NCBI RefSeq assembly: GCF_014066305.1
Contig: NW_023501037.1
Location: 1,426,501-1,490,500, forward strand
DNA length: 64,000 nucleotides
Direction of reading: 5' to 3'
Source of the DNA: Letharia columbiana
Lineage: Eukaryota > Ascomycota > Lecanoromycetes > Lecanorales > Parmeliaceae
Of the stretch, positions 1-11,800 are shown piece after piece; the stretch's first letter is position 1; every line of letters begins with the position of its first letter. The position numbers and the translations under genes are program-made. The notes under the pieces are model-generated. The model worked only from the letters and a program-made list of their open reading frames with translations. It did not search any database and was not told where the DNA came from.

Positions 1-2065
1 GACCCAAAAGTATCCGCCGAATCGGACTTCCATAGATCATTGTACGAATTGTACATGACCAGATTTGAGCCGCCACCAAAAGCCGCTTTCAAGCTGGCAA
101 TGGCCGCAGCTTGATTTTCCGGACTCGGTATAGCTTTGTTGTTTGGGTCTCCTTGATGAGGCCACCCTGACTCTGTAACGATGGTCGTCTTCCCTCCTGC
201 AGCTTCTGAAATTTGCTTGACCCAATTTTGTACAAATTGTCCCGCGTCCTCGGGCAAGGTATTGCCGTCGAAGAATGCGTGACAATTGATGGCACAGAAG
301 TCAGAAGCGGTGCAAAGTTCAATGTTGTTTTTCATGGCCACTAGACGATTTCAAGTCAGTATTTCGTCCTCGATATGAAATTCGGACTAGAAAGACTTGA
401 TTCTAGACTTTGATAAGAACGTTCTCCTGCGATATCTCGGACGAATCGAAGTGCGGTCCCAAATGAGACGGAGAGCCTCGAAAAGCATGCTTACTCATAG
501 TATCAACTGTAGCAATTGGCCCGTTATAGCCAGCAGCCTTGAGGGCAGCCTTAGCAGTGCCCTGGAATGTGATTTTGGAGTCAGTATTGCTTGTTTGATC
601 GGTGATATCGAGCTTTGAAACATCTTTTGAGAGTAAAACCTCCCAAGACATGTCTCAAGACTCAGGATTTGGTCCAAAAAGAGGACATGGACTCCGAGAA
701 CACGTACAAGGGCGGCAACGACTTGCGATGCAGATGCCTGACCCGTGTTCACCAGCTGTGCAGATTTCGGAGTCAGCATTGCTTATACGAGGTAGGGAAT
801 GAAAGACAGATCTTGGGAGTAGAAGGTTCTCTTGCTCCCGAAACATGTCTTGCCACTCAACTTCAATACAAAAATAGGAAGAATCGGCTCCGAAATACAC
901 GTACCTCGTTGCCAACACTAACGCTGTTCACGAGCGACCAGTCCCCGTTGACGGCCTGTCGGTCATGCCGGAGTCAGCATTTCTCCACAAAACACATATT
1001 GAATTACGAGACAGGTCTTGTAAGCAGTATCGAAGACGAAGCACATGTCTTCAACTCGAAGTATGTCCTGCGACTAAGAAAATTATACATATTAGTCCAA
1101 AACAATACGGAAATAACCTATACCGAGGATATAATTTGAACTTCGCTTTGTAAGGAATTGATATCGAAGATGCCGAGAAGAAGTTTGACGCTACTGTGCG
1201 TAGCAGCGATTACATTGCTAATTTGATTGCAGTCTGTTCCATACAACCGTACTACCTCATAGCCGCTGATTTTTTGAAAGTCAGCCGCCACTTGGGAAGC
1301 GCTTTTGCAGGATTGATCGGCGTTGTATGCTTGATGATTCCGGAGTCAGCATCACTCTTTCGGGAGGAATCTGAGTCGCGAGAGATGTCTTAGGAGCGAA
1401 GAACTCTTTAGACATGCCTGACAACTCATGAGACAGCATGAATGGGGAAGAATTGCCTCGGAAATTATAACGTACGCGTGTAAGCAACGGCGGAGCTGAA
1501 CCCTGGACCACTTGAACCAGATTCTTCGGGGCTTGGGTTTTGGCTTGGATTAGGTGAAGGCGCTGGGGCCATTGCTTCCGTGGGTTGAGACACCGGCGAT
1601 GGGGCTGGAGCTGGAGTCGACGGCTTCGGCTTGGGAGCTACCAAGGGCGAAGAGGGCGATTTCGAAGGAGGTGCTGGAGGGGTCGAAGGCGATTCTGGGG
1701 GAGGAGCTGGAGTGTTAGAAGGCGACTCGGCGGGAGGCGCTGGAGGGTTAGAAGGTGTTGGCGCCGGGGTGTGCGGCACAAGTCCCTTGTACACTGTGGT
1801 TGTAGACACGGGTTGATTTGCGTCGTTAACGTACACGATTACGTCTTCAGAATCATAGGTGACATATTTTATGTCAGTGACAACGTCGGTGACAACATCT
1901 GAACAGACATCCTGTCGTTTTGCGTGGTGATGTTTTAGATGGTCTGATCATGGCAAGTCAGCACCTTGTCCCGGATGCGGAATTGGCCAATTCCATACCA
2001 TGAAGTTGCGCCGTAGATAGCCGTAGCAATGCTACGCAACCGATTATGAGAAGTCCAGCCCTCAT
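1..2065 (-). CDS. Secreted GH17 cell-wall beta-1,3-glucan-modifying protein (Scw4/Scw10-like), 3' end outside window
   Basis: Glycoside hydrolase family 17 protein of the soluble-cell-wall-protein type, expected to cleave or transglycosylate beta-1,3-glucan outside the cell. Spliced exons read 2065-1999, 1943-1476, 1329-1124, 955-905, 755-708, 561-495 and 340 to the window edge, and the phases agree throughout. The protein starts with a hydrophobic signal peptide (MRAGLLIIGCVALL...). A His-rich stretch ending HAKR follows, a likely Kex2 site. Next comes a cysteine segment and a long Pro/Ser/Ala linker of PAPP-SPS repeats (about 1500-1790). The catalytic domain begins at AYTPYNADQSC. The GH17 acid/base is seen in SVGNE and the nucleophile in TESGWP. 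The stop codon lies left of position 1. Six introns are present and five of them belong to one repeated intron family (listed separately), a heavy load for one gene. Family assignment is firm; the exact substrate is inferred. Confidence 0.9.
341..494 (-). repeat. Introner-like element, intron 6 of the GH17 gene (diverged copy)
   Basis: 154-nt intron in phase 1 with donor GTAAGC. The 3' end reads AATACTGACTTGAAATCGTCTAG, matching the shared 3' block of the family (A-A-T-G/A-C-T-G-A-C-T-C). The rest is more diverged than in the other copies. Confidence 0.65.
562..707 (-). repeat. Introner-like element, intron 5 of the GH17 gene
   Basis: 146-nt intron in phase 0. It has donor GTACGT, a central GACATGTCT block and the 3' block AATACTGACTCCAAAATC before CAG. 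Confidence 0.8.
756..904 (-). repeat. Introner-like element, intron 4 of the GH17 gene
   Basis: 149-nt phase-0 intron lying directly after the codon of the catalytic Glu of VGNE. Donor is GTACGT and the 3' block is AATGCTGACTCCGAAATC. TTTCGGAG near the 5' end is perfectly complementary to CTCCGAAA in the 3' block. Closest relative by eye is 36876-37030 in the EFM5-like gene (shared GGAGCCGAT...CTTCCT and GGAGCAA...ACCTT...CT blocks). Confidence 0.85.
956..1123 (-). repeat. Introner-like element, intron 3 of the GH17 gene
   Basis: 168-nt phase-0 intron, the longest copy. It contains GAAGACATGTG, AAGACCTGTCTCG and the 3' block AAATGCTGACTCCGGCATG. The donor is GTATAG rather than GTACGT. Confidence 0.75.
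1330..1475 (-). repeat. Introner-like element, intron 2 of the GH17 gene
   Basis: 146-nt phase-1 intron. It aligns over its whole length with the copy at 44947-45093 (147 nt) in an unrelated gene. Both open GTACGTTATA, continue with GAGGCAATTCTT, TCATGCTGTCT and ATGAG, share TCCTCCCGAAAGAGT, and end GAATCATCAAG or GAAATCATCAAG. This pair is the clearest proof that the introns are copies of each other. Confidence 0.9.
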
Positions 2066-3343
2066 GGTGTTCGAACGCTCCTGCTCGCGGAAAACGTGTA
2101 TGAGGCCTCAAGTGTCCAGGCTTGGGTGGGATGTGCAGACGTTGTCAGCGTTAGCGATGCAGGGACGCATTGAAATGGTCCGGAGTATTAAGTGAATAGG
2201 GACAGCCACCGTCTTTGTTCTGTAGCAGAAAGGAATGGGCTTCGGCTTAAAGAGAGATATGTTTTGATAAAATTAGTTCGACGAAAGATTGAGAGGAAGC
2301 GCGTCAACGCGACGGTTTGCTTGCCCAGAGAGGCTTGGGTGCAGGGAGGGGTGGTGGATAGTGAGGAGGCAGTCAATGGCCTCAAGGGGTAGCTGGTGTC
2401 GACCGTGCTAATCAAACGAAGGTGGATTGCGTATCGCGCTCACCTCATACGCATGACGAAGTGACGATTCGCAGTTGAATATATCAGACGTGGTAAATAA
2501 GTAGGCAAATGATGGAAGGAAATTGAGAAGAGGTGTGAGTAAGGTAAGGTAGGTTACAATAATAGGGTCGCAAACCTCCTTCGTCCTTTGCGACTTGCGA
2601 CATCGTTGGCGCCGCCCCCTCCCCCAACCCGTCCCTCTTTCGCGCTTGTTCCAAATCACGATATGAATACCTAAGTAATGCGAGCATAATGGCAAAGCTT
2701 TCCGTATTTCTATGCCTGACAATTGGAACTATCAGATGTATCCTTCGTGGCCTTGGGGACAGCACTCCGCTCTCCTGCAAACGATTTATCTCAATCAATT
2801 CCGTCTCCAACTTCCCGACGCGGTCCTAAACAAGACGTGCCCTTTCGCATATTAGCGATCCTATCCTACTGAATGATTGATCGCATGAAAGCCCCAAAGT
2901 AATTTGGCAAGCCTAGGCCTGTTGGATGGTGACGGGCAGGAAGAAAGGGTGCGTACTGGACAGAGTGATGGTAAAATTCTAAAATTGTTAGTCCTGAAAA
3001 ACGGCGGCACGGCGCGCTTGCGAGCCAAAGATGAGATCCAGGAACCAGGCCATCCTGATAGGCTAATAAAGTAAAGTAGGCTGGCTGACTGGCTCACTCG
3101 CCAACATCAAAAGGAAACCACCTTGGCCTTCAAAGGCCAGGGAAAAGGATTACCTACGTTATTACCAGAATTGCTTTGCAAAGGGCCACGAGAACATCGA
3201 ATCAAATCACACATGATGATGATACAGTATATAAAATATTAGACATATGATCCAATCGTCTCCGAGAATGCATATTAATAACAAGAAGCCACCAGATGAT
3301 GGCCCCTATTGCCTTTTCTCCCCTTCCTTTCCTTTCCTTCCTT
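2066..3343. other. Intergenic region, no convincing gene
   Basis: Upstream of the GH17 gene (minus) and downstream of LCB1 (minus). Short open frames exist on both strands, but none gives a recognisable protein or a coherent splice model. The minus-strand frame around 2484-2830 has a short Leu/Glu-rich helix-like stretch but cannot be joined to a credible start. It should hold the GH17 promoter and the LCB1 3' UTR. Confidence 0.5.
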
Positions 3344-5098
3344 TTATCGCCGCTTATTGACAATTTTAGTGACTGCGTGTCTAATGGTAATCCCAGCCCG
3401 CTCAATCTCCTTTTTCGAGAGTCCAGACGTAACGCAGACCTTCAGTGCCGGCTGAAGCTCCCATCCGATGTCCTTGGTCGTTGCATTGATTGCTCGCGGC
3501 ATACTCTTTAGCCTCGTTATCAGTACCCCGTTTGCCAACGTCTAAGAAGCTGATCAGTAATGCTCTTTGCCCTTTGCGCAATCCTGCATTTGACGTACTT
3601 CATCGACAACTTCCTGCAAGAGCTGCTCCTGATCTGCTATCCTCAGTTTCTTGCTGGCAATCAAGTCCGCCTTCAACGTCAGGACTATGATTGGATTCTC
3701 AGCAGAGCTTGTACAATGTACCCAATCACTCCTAGGATCCAGCTGCGCCCACATGGTCTTGATGTTCTCCCTGACTGTAGTCAACATCTCCGGGTTCGTC
3801 TGCAGCATTGACAAGACTTCGCTTGCAGTGGTAGCAAGCATTGCTGGGAGGGCAGCCGAGAACGTGTACGCAGATGCTGAGATCCGCTGATGCTCCACGA
3901 TAGCATCTGAGCCTGCGCAGAAGCCGCCACCAGCACATAATGGTCCCGCCAAAGAGCCAACGATCATGTCAACTTCCGCAGCGTCGACGTTTTGGTGCTC
4001 GGTGATGCCTCGACCAGTCCTACCCAAAACGCCGAAAGACCAGGTCTCGTCCAGAATGAGTCGGAACTTGTACTGGCGGCCAAGCTCGATCTGCCACGTC
4101 CGGATAAGCAGGGAAACAAGAAGCAAGTATATAGGACCCACGTACGATCTTGGGCAAGTCAATCATATCTCCTATATTTTCGAAAAGCCCCTCCGTAATA
4201 ATGAATCGCCGGGTCAGCGGCTTCTTCGCCTGCTCAGTCACAACATTTTCCAGCACTCGCTGCAGGTCATGCATATCATTGTGTTCATACCACCGAATTG
4301 TGCTCCGCGATATCTGAATACCCTTTCGAATGGCATAATTGACGGCTCTGTCCGCGACGATGATATCGCCTCGTTTCGAAAATGCTGATATGACGCTCGA
4401 GATTGTGGAGAAGGCCTGGGCGTAGACTATGCATGCTGGTGTGCCCAAATGTGCTGCTATATCTGCTTCGGTCTTGATATGTACATCTTGTGTGCCGTAA
4501 AATCCTGGAGGGCTGCAAGGACCAACTCCGTAGGTGCGAAGGACTTGAATGGCTTTCTCTTTCAAGGTCTCATTGCTGATGAGATTGTAAAAGTTGTAGG
4601 AAGCAAGATTTGTGACCGTACGGCCATTTGAAAGTTTTGATTTCGGACCTGTGGGTCTTGATACCTGTCAGTTCTACCAAAGATTTCATGACTTGTAGAT
4701 GTCCAGGTTGCATTTTACCCAACAATCACAGGCCTCTTTTCATTCTCTGCTTCTTCGAATAAGGTAAGAGGTGCTACAAGAGGTTCCGGGGTCCATTCGT
4801 CAATTAGCTCGTCAACCTCCTTTAAAGATGTCAGCAATTGGCCGATGTCGGAATGAAGACGACAAGCCTCTTCTGACAGCGTCACGAATGATTTCTTCTG
4901 CGTTGAGTAGGCAGGCGCAGCGAGGTATCTGATAGCGAATAGGACAAGGAAGAGCTCGACAGCAGACCTCACGGGGTCGTTCTGGTAACTTGACTTGACA
5001 TATCGTAGGAATATCGCGGAGCCGGGGACTTTATGAAAATGGATGGACACTTCCATCAAGATATCATTGAGCCAGCTTTGTACGTCTTGCAAGTCCAT
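3344..5098 (-). CDS. LCB1: Serine palmitoyltransferase subunit 1 (LCB1)
   Basis: Subunit of serine palmitoyltransferase, the ER-membrane enzyme that condenses serine with palmitoyl-CoA in the first step of sphingolipid synthesis. Exons are 5098-4868, 4819-4719, 4656-4146, 4090-3599 and 3541-3344, giving about 510 residues, the usual length. The start MDLQDVQSWL is chosen because the segment from there matches the family; an upstream in-frame ATG at 5188 adds unlike sequence. A membrane segment (ELFLVLFAIRYL) is near residue 50. The alpha-oxoamine-synthase core follows with TNLASYNFYN, GVGPCSPPGFYG and ILDETWSFGVLG. At the position of the PLP lysine the protein reads IVGSLAGPLCAGGG without a lysine, as known for Lcb1, which needs Lcb2 for catalysis. 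Between SEE (4868) and EVD (4819) there is a 48-nt in-frame stretch with GC-AG borders and a branch-like TGCTGAC; I treat it as a GC-AG intron. Confidence 0.93.
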
Positions 5099-5704
5099 TG
5101 TGCCATGGAGAATGCCAATTGAGGGGGAAGGGGAAGAACGGATGTGGACTTCTATACCTGACTTTACTTGTAGACATCGACCAAGCAATCAAGCTTAGCG
5201 CTCAGCCCTACAAGCGTTGGCGTCAGCAAAACAAAGCCTTAAATCTCCCAAGCTAGTGAGGGTCAGAGTACGAGTAGGTACATATCTGACATAGAATCTG
5301 TCGATTTGCATGGGCAGATGCGAAAGCATGGGCTCTAGTTGTGCTAAGCGTCTACCCCATTTATCCATTAAATTACACGAATGGATTCCCTGAAATGCAT
5401 TGCAATGCTAGCCATTCGAGGCAAAGCACGTCCATTACCAACTAGTAAAGCTAATCTTCCGCTGCCGCAACGTGTAGAAATGCAAGGTTGCTGGAAGAGT
5501 ACAATCATGTGCAGAGAGCACCAAACGAGTGACATCATCTATCCCATGCGCCCAGGTCCCCCAGCCAGGAGACAGACAACACTCCGATTGATATGCTGTC
5601 ATTAGTCTGCCGGATACGGAGACAAGCCTCAGGCCGAGACAAGTATTTGTACAATTTTTTAATGAATCGTCAATCTTGTTGCTTTCAAGCAATTGCCACG
5701 GTCA
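5099..5704. other. Intergenic region between LCB1 and FKS1
   Basis: Contains the LCB1 promoter and the FKS1 3' UTR (both genes on the minus strand). No further gene, RNA or repeat recognised. Confidence 0.5.
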
Positions 5705-8700
5705 TTACGAGGATGACGAAGATGTTGCCGCTGCACTTGCACTCGCACTCGCCGCGGCACCCAGCCCGTTGAGGGCAGAGCCCGTCACTCGGTTACTGGT
5801 GTCATTGTTGTTGAGGCCAGTGGGTTGCATGAGTTGCAGGGGAATACTCAGGTTGCCGAGGTACTTCCCAGCGACGATTGGTCCGACGATCAAAGCCATG
5901 AATATGATGAACATGAAGAAGTAGAGCATGGCGAAGCGGATGACTCTACGCTTGCGTAGCTTCGATTGCTTTAGTGAGTAGATTGGAGGTCGGATTTGAC
6001 GACTGGAGAAATATTAACATTTCGCAGCTCCAAATTCGAACTCTGGAAAGACTTACCTTGGTCGAAGCCAGAAAAGCATGACGGAGTGGATTTTGTCGAT
6101 GTACGGCAATGCAATGACCGGAAGCATTATGAAGAGGAGTAGGTGCCCAAGGATAAAGTCTGCTGCAAAGAGGCCGAGTTCGGTGATCTTGCAGAGAAAT
6201 TCTCTCCCAGGCTGAGAGAGCGAGTGCCATCCCATATTGTACCATTTCCCAGTCCACCAAGCAATGTTCGAAGAATCGGACTTGAACTCACGAGTAAGAG
6301 CAAGGGCAATTATTAGCTTCAGGATGAATCTCTGGAGCGCAACGACTGCAATCATGCCAAGCAGCGCCTTCGCGAATACAAATCCCTCGAGGAAGAACAT
6401 GACTTCAAAGAAAGCGAGAAGCACGATGACGGCTATACCATGAGCAATGGCAGCGAGGACTGATCCAAACTTTTTGCAGCACATGCTGAGGAGGGGTCCC
6501 ATGCAGCAAGCCATTCCAAAAAGACCTGCCAAGACTCCAGCGTTTATTGCGATTGGCGCAAACGCAACAGCGGCGACCCGAATCAGGGAATTGGTGGCCG
6601 TAGCGTCTTTAACGCCAGTTTGTGCGTTAATGAAAAGGTAAGGAACCAGCGTTGAGCCCACAAGTAGCAATGGACTGATGATTTCACTGAAGAAAATGTT
6701 GGTGAAATGAGCACGTGGTGCGTCGCCAGAGAGCTTCGATGATGGTTCTCCGAGTGCTTTTCGCTTGTAACCAGTGAGACGAGTTCGCGATAGGCGGCAG
6801 AAGGCAATCCACGAGGATGCATGAGATCTGGAATTGCCGCGAGACAGCCATCTTAGGAAGTCACGGTAGTCAATGAAGAAGTCGTTCCACGAAAACTGGT
6901 GAGGGTTGAAGAGGAAGGGACAGATGCAGAAGGCGAGTAAGGACACCCAGAAGTATATCAGCTCAATTCCCCAGATGGTCAAGGTGGCGAATAGCAACAT
7001 CATTAAGAGTCGCGAACCTAAGTAGATTGAGGGACCAGCGAATCTCGAGTATAGGACGCCGAAGGGAATGCGAGCGGTTGCAAATCCACGGCCGGTTCCT
7101 ATGTAGCGCGCACCGCCGTAAGAAAGGTCCTGACTGAGGGAGCTGGCGTAGATCTGGCAAACAAACACTTCGAACAGAGGCGAGAAGGATGAGAAGTGTT
7201 TGGATAACCGAGTAGCTGCACGCCAAAATCCTCGTTCTGTAAGCTCCTGTACAATGAGAGGTATGAACGAGATGAAAAACACGATGAAAATGGAGACAAC
7301 GCAGCGGTACACCCAGTCGAGGATGGGAACAAGGTTGGCGCATCCGGTGGGCTTCAAAGGATCAGTGATAGGCTTATTCCTGTCGTACCTGCAAATGATG
7401 GTTTCGTGGCGGAGAGCTCCGATGTTAATCAAACAGATCATGAACATCTGAAGCGATGAGATGATGAACAGATTGTTGATGTGGAAACCAGGATGGGCGT
7501 AGTAGAACGAGAGGAATCGGTCCAGCGGAAGCTGAGTGCCAAGGTAATAGTACTCCCTGGAGAGCATTTGCTCGCCCATACCAGTACCGATCTTTGTTGT
7601 GAAGTTCAAGATGGATCCAAACCCAAGATCACGACCCTTTCCACATTGGTAATATTCACAGTGCTTTATGCGCCCACCCCGAAGCAGAGCATTCATACCA
7701 GCGTAAATATCTTCGTTTAGGTGCAGGCCTTTTTGCGCCTTGGAGACACCACCCCGAGTACTCATAAAGATACCATTGAGGAAATCGGGGTGACCGTAAT
7801 GCAATTTTCCACCAATCTGGGCCAGAGTTCGCGAGAAAAGAGTACCGAAAGTCTGTTCCTTTCCGGCAGCGACATCTCCTAAGATACCAATGTTCTCGGA
7901 AAAGATGTATTCACGAGCACCAAGGATAGCAACAGGGGCGACATCGCTAGCTGGCACACCGGGGGAGTATGGGGAGACGTTGTCAGTGGTCATCTCTTCG
8001 AACTCAGCAAGCACACTACGGATCTTCAAACATTCTTCGAGATAGTTGTCTTGGTTAGCGTCGATCAACTGAATGTATTCTCCGCGATAAAATATTAGTG
8101 AATGATTTTGGTTGTCCGATTTGCCGTCTCCCAGGATTGGGTTGCCAGACAGCTGTATCCGAAACTTGGGACGACGCATGCCATTGTCCATGAGCTCAGA
8201 GTGGCCGTCAATCAAAGCCGAGTAGAGACGCGGCTCTTCACCTTCATTGACAGGAGGTTCCTCGTCAAGATACGCAAGTTGCAGGTCAGGGTAGGCTCTG
8301 AGGAGGAACTCCGTGTTCTCGCGCTCTTCCTTGTTGAACTTGGCATATCGCTGCATAGAAACAACGATCTTGAACTTTCGGCGAGCCATGCGCTCCAATT
8401 CGCGCTCTAGTTTTTCCGAATTGCCTCCAAACATTTGCACGACCTCGGGATTTTCGACACGGTAAAGTAGTTTGATTGCACGGCTGTAGTTCATGAATCC
8501 AGAGATTGTACGGTAAAGCGTTTGAGAGCGCAATGAAGCCCAGATCCGGGTCCGCAGGGTATACTCCGGAGCAGCCGATTTGAAACCGATGCAGTAGAAC
8601 GGAAGATCGTCAATCTTGCTCTTAGCAGTATCCTTCTCGGATTTCTCATAGTCTCCGTTGAATTGAGATGTCTCATCAGCTAGAATCTTGGTGTCCTTGA

Positions 8701-11651
8701 CGAAACAGTCCCATTCGTGGGGATGCAACTGCTTGAGGTATTCGAGTAGAGTCACTCTTGAGTAGGGCTCGTCTTCGCGGATAATTTCCCGCAGAGAAAG
8801 AAGGATCTTCTCACCGTAGTGGGGAATCAGCACGGTGAAAGTTGGCATGTTATCAACGGGCAACGGCTCCGGGATGGGCGTGGACAGTGATTGGGCAAAG
8901 AATGAGATGCGGCGTTCGGCCTCGCTCTGTGTTGGAAAGAATTCCGTCTTGAATGAATGGTCCTCTTGAGACACAAAGAATGTCGGTGCACGTAAGGTCC
9001 TCTTGCCTTCCTGTTCCGAAGGCACCTGGTGGTAAAGCAGCTTTTGGACATGATCGATGGCCAGGAGGTGCTCTCGATACATGGAGATCACTATGGCGTT
9101 CCAGATCTGAGATATCAGCACCTTAGGCTTGTATTTGATTTCCATGTCGGTCGTTGCAAGGATCTTAGAGTAGACTCGTTTTGGCAGGCGAGAAAAGATG
9201 TTTCTCCAAGGAGTCCAGATGGAAACACCGAGGTAAAAAGACCGAGCCACGGAGAATACACAATTGAAGACGATGTACCAAAGATATGTGTCGAGGAAGA
9301 ACAGACAGATGTCAGTGACAAACATAAGACCGAGTGTGATCCTTGGTTGCTGTTTGCACAGAACGTCGCCGATGATTTTATCACCCACGCATCTGCTGAT
9401 CTTCATCTCGGACAGAATGCGAATAGGGTCACGGAACGACAATGTCAGGAAGAAGTAGGACTCAGAGAGTTTGGCTGTGAACACCAGAACCCAGAGACCA
9501 TAAGACATCCACATGTCATTGCCCTTTAGGTGAGGAAAGCTTGCCGTGAAGGTCTGACTCGCCACGTATTGCCGGGAGTTTTTCTTCATGTAGCTACCAA
9601 ACAGGCCACCAAGTGGCATGAAGGCGAAGAAGATGAACGTTGCAAGGGCGACGAAGAACTGAATAACACCGAGGATATGGGCGATCTTAGTTGAGTCGCT
9701 GACGCCGAAGATGTAAACACTGGGCGCGATGTTAATGACGAAGATGCCGATGAGGAAAAACAGACGCTTTGTCAGATGCTGCGCGCCAGCCCATCGACGC
9801 GGAACGTACATCCATTCAGCGACGGTAGCAAGGATCATGATTAAAGAAGCAAGGGTACCTCCGAGTGCAACAGCGGACCAATTAGCTGCAGGCTTCGGTG
9901 GATTGTTTAGTTGCTGTTGGTAGTGCTTGGTATAAAATGTTGGCGAGTTGTGGGATGTGTAGAACCAGAAAGCGGTCAGATGGATGACCCAGATGCGATT
10001 GAAATTGACGAGTAAGTGGAACCAAGATCTTGTTTCCTTGTAAGTCTTGAAGAACACCTTCTTCCACGTCACCTGGCTGAGCTTGAGATAGCGCTCCCCG
10101 GCTGGGAAATCCACTAGTCTGGTCTTGTCTTCCATAACGATCCTTTCAATGCCTTCAGGATACCAGAAAAGTTGGTTGATGTCATCGTAACCGATGACGC
10201 TGCTGTGATCTTTCTCCCGTCGGACATACTTGCCATCCAGAATCTCGTACCCTTGATCTCGGCAGTACTGGTACAATGGGGTGATAACAGTATTAAGGTA
10301 GGTGAACTCCTCAATTGGCTCCACTCGATTTTGACATTCGGGAGTCGCAAGATAGTCGAGGGCACACTTGTAGATAAAGCACAGACATTCGGGCATAAAG
10401 CGGACCTGATTGGCTTCACCCCAGCAAAGCAGATATAAAGCCACTTGCCGGACACGATCGTGCTGTGACATACGGTTCATGCGTGTCTTCCATCGGTACT
10501 CTGCAGCCTCCAGGCTGTTATCGCCCTCGAGGCTCTCGAGCGTCTGGTCCTCATTCTCAGGTTCCTTCGAGGCTGCTTTTTTCGCTGCCTTCCGTGCTTT
10601 GCGAGTCCGTCGGTTAGCCTTGCCAAGTTTCATGTTTGCGAATCCAACTGCATCGTCCAGATCTAGATGTGCCGCAAAGTACCAACGCCGGTAATTGGCA
10701 TTGTCGCCACCAATGTAGTCGGCGTGGAGAGACAGCAAAGCTTGGTTTGGCGTCATACGAGACGCACGAGAATCAAGTAGAGTCATGAAATGATCATACA
10801 TGTTCCTCATGCTGTCACGCTGGAAACCGAATTTGGCAGTCAAGTCCATGAATATGTCTTCAACTTCCTCCTTTGAGACAGGGATTTGAGCGTCCGAAGT
10901 CCAAGCAGGATATGGCTCGCGAGATCTTTGACCGGCAGGCAGCGCATTGCCGTAGTCCATTCCATAAATAGGAGTTGACGCTCCAGACGAGCGGTTGCCT
11001 CCATACGAGATCTGTGATGAAGCCGGTCGATACGTACGCCCTCCACCTTGACCCTCATTGTAGCTGTTGTAACGCTCATCGCCACGACCATAGTAGTCCA
11101 TTTCAGCAGCTCGAGCCATGTCGGACCTCATGGTGAAGTCGCTGAAGGTCTCCGAGTCTTCTTCTGAATCGTGACCACGACGCTTTGGTTTGGCTCTGCA
11201 GATTGTAAGTAGAAATCTCAAAGAAGATAGAAGAAGCACAAACCCATAGCCGCCCTGACCATACTGGGGTTGCTGCCCTGCAGCTGGCGTTCCTTGGTCG
11301 TAGTATTGATCGTTGTAGTACTCGTCTTGGTAGCCTTGCTGATGACCTTCGTAGTAGCCGCCGTCCTGTTGGTATTGGTTGGTGGCATCGGCATTGTAGT
11401 ATCCCCTGTCGCTCGTGAGCAAAAAGTGTGCCAATGTTTGAAGTGCAAACTCACGACTCGTCATAGTAGCCACCATTCCCATTCCCATTTCCTTGCTGCT
11501 GGTGTCCATAGTCTTGCGGCGGCTCGCCATGCTGCGGATATTCCTGCTGGTCGTAATAGCCTTGATTGTGCTCGTCCTGATAATATGAATCTGTGGCTTG
11601 ATGTTCATGGCCATAGCCATCGTCGTAGTGGTCTTGAGGATGGCCCGACAT
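5705..11651 (-). CDS. FKS1: 1,3-beta-glucan synthase catalytic subunit (GT48)
   Basis: Plasma-membrane glucan synthase that polymerises UDP-glucose into beta-1,3-glucan, with Rho1 as regulatory partner in the family. Exons are 11651-11455, 11405-11244, 11195-6057 and 6002-5705, coding for 1931 residues, normal for the family. The first ~130 residues are Tyr/Gln/Gly-rich and disordered. The Fks1 domain follows, then a first set of membrane helices, the large cytosolic GT48 domain (about 850-1400), and a second set of helices ending in a short Ser/Ala tail. The region known in yeasts as echinocandin hot spot 1 reads FLTLSFRDP and hot spot 2 reads DWVYRCVV. The last intron falls just after the codons for FWLRP, so a single-exon reading would lose the final ~100 residues including the last helix. 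The gene faces a GH72 glucanosyltransferase across 2.2 kb. Confidence 0.97.
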
Positions 11652-11684
11652 GATTGAGGATGACCGAAAACTCTGAGAATGTGC

Positions 11685-11800
11685 CTGCATACCGTTAGAC
11701 GACGACTAGAAAGACGGGTGGTAGTGAAGACAATGAGAAGGGATTGGTAAGACAAGGAATGTGGATGCAACCAGAGACCTATGGACGCGGAGAAACTTAC
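11685..11800 (-). other. Probable 5' UTR intron of FKS1
   Basis: On the minus strand GTAAGT at 11800 and CTAACGGTATGCAG ending at 11685 make a good donor, branch site and acceptor. They lie 33 nt upstream of the FKS1 start codon. Not a member of the repeated intron family. RNA evidence is needed to confirm. Confidence 0.45.

Noticed and set aside
1585..1902. Plus-strand open frames rich in Gly/Arg/Trp opposite the GH17 linker
   Set aside because: They are shadows of the proline-rich repeat linker encoded on the minus strand.
2484..2830. Minus-strand frame with a short coiled-coil-like start (RVGKLETELIEINRL)
   Set aside because: No upstream exon with a start codon could be joined, and the following residues look random.
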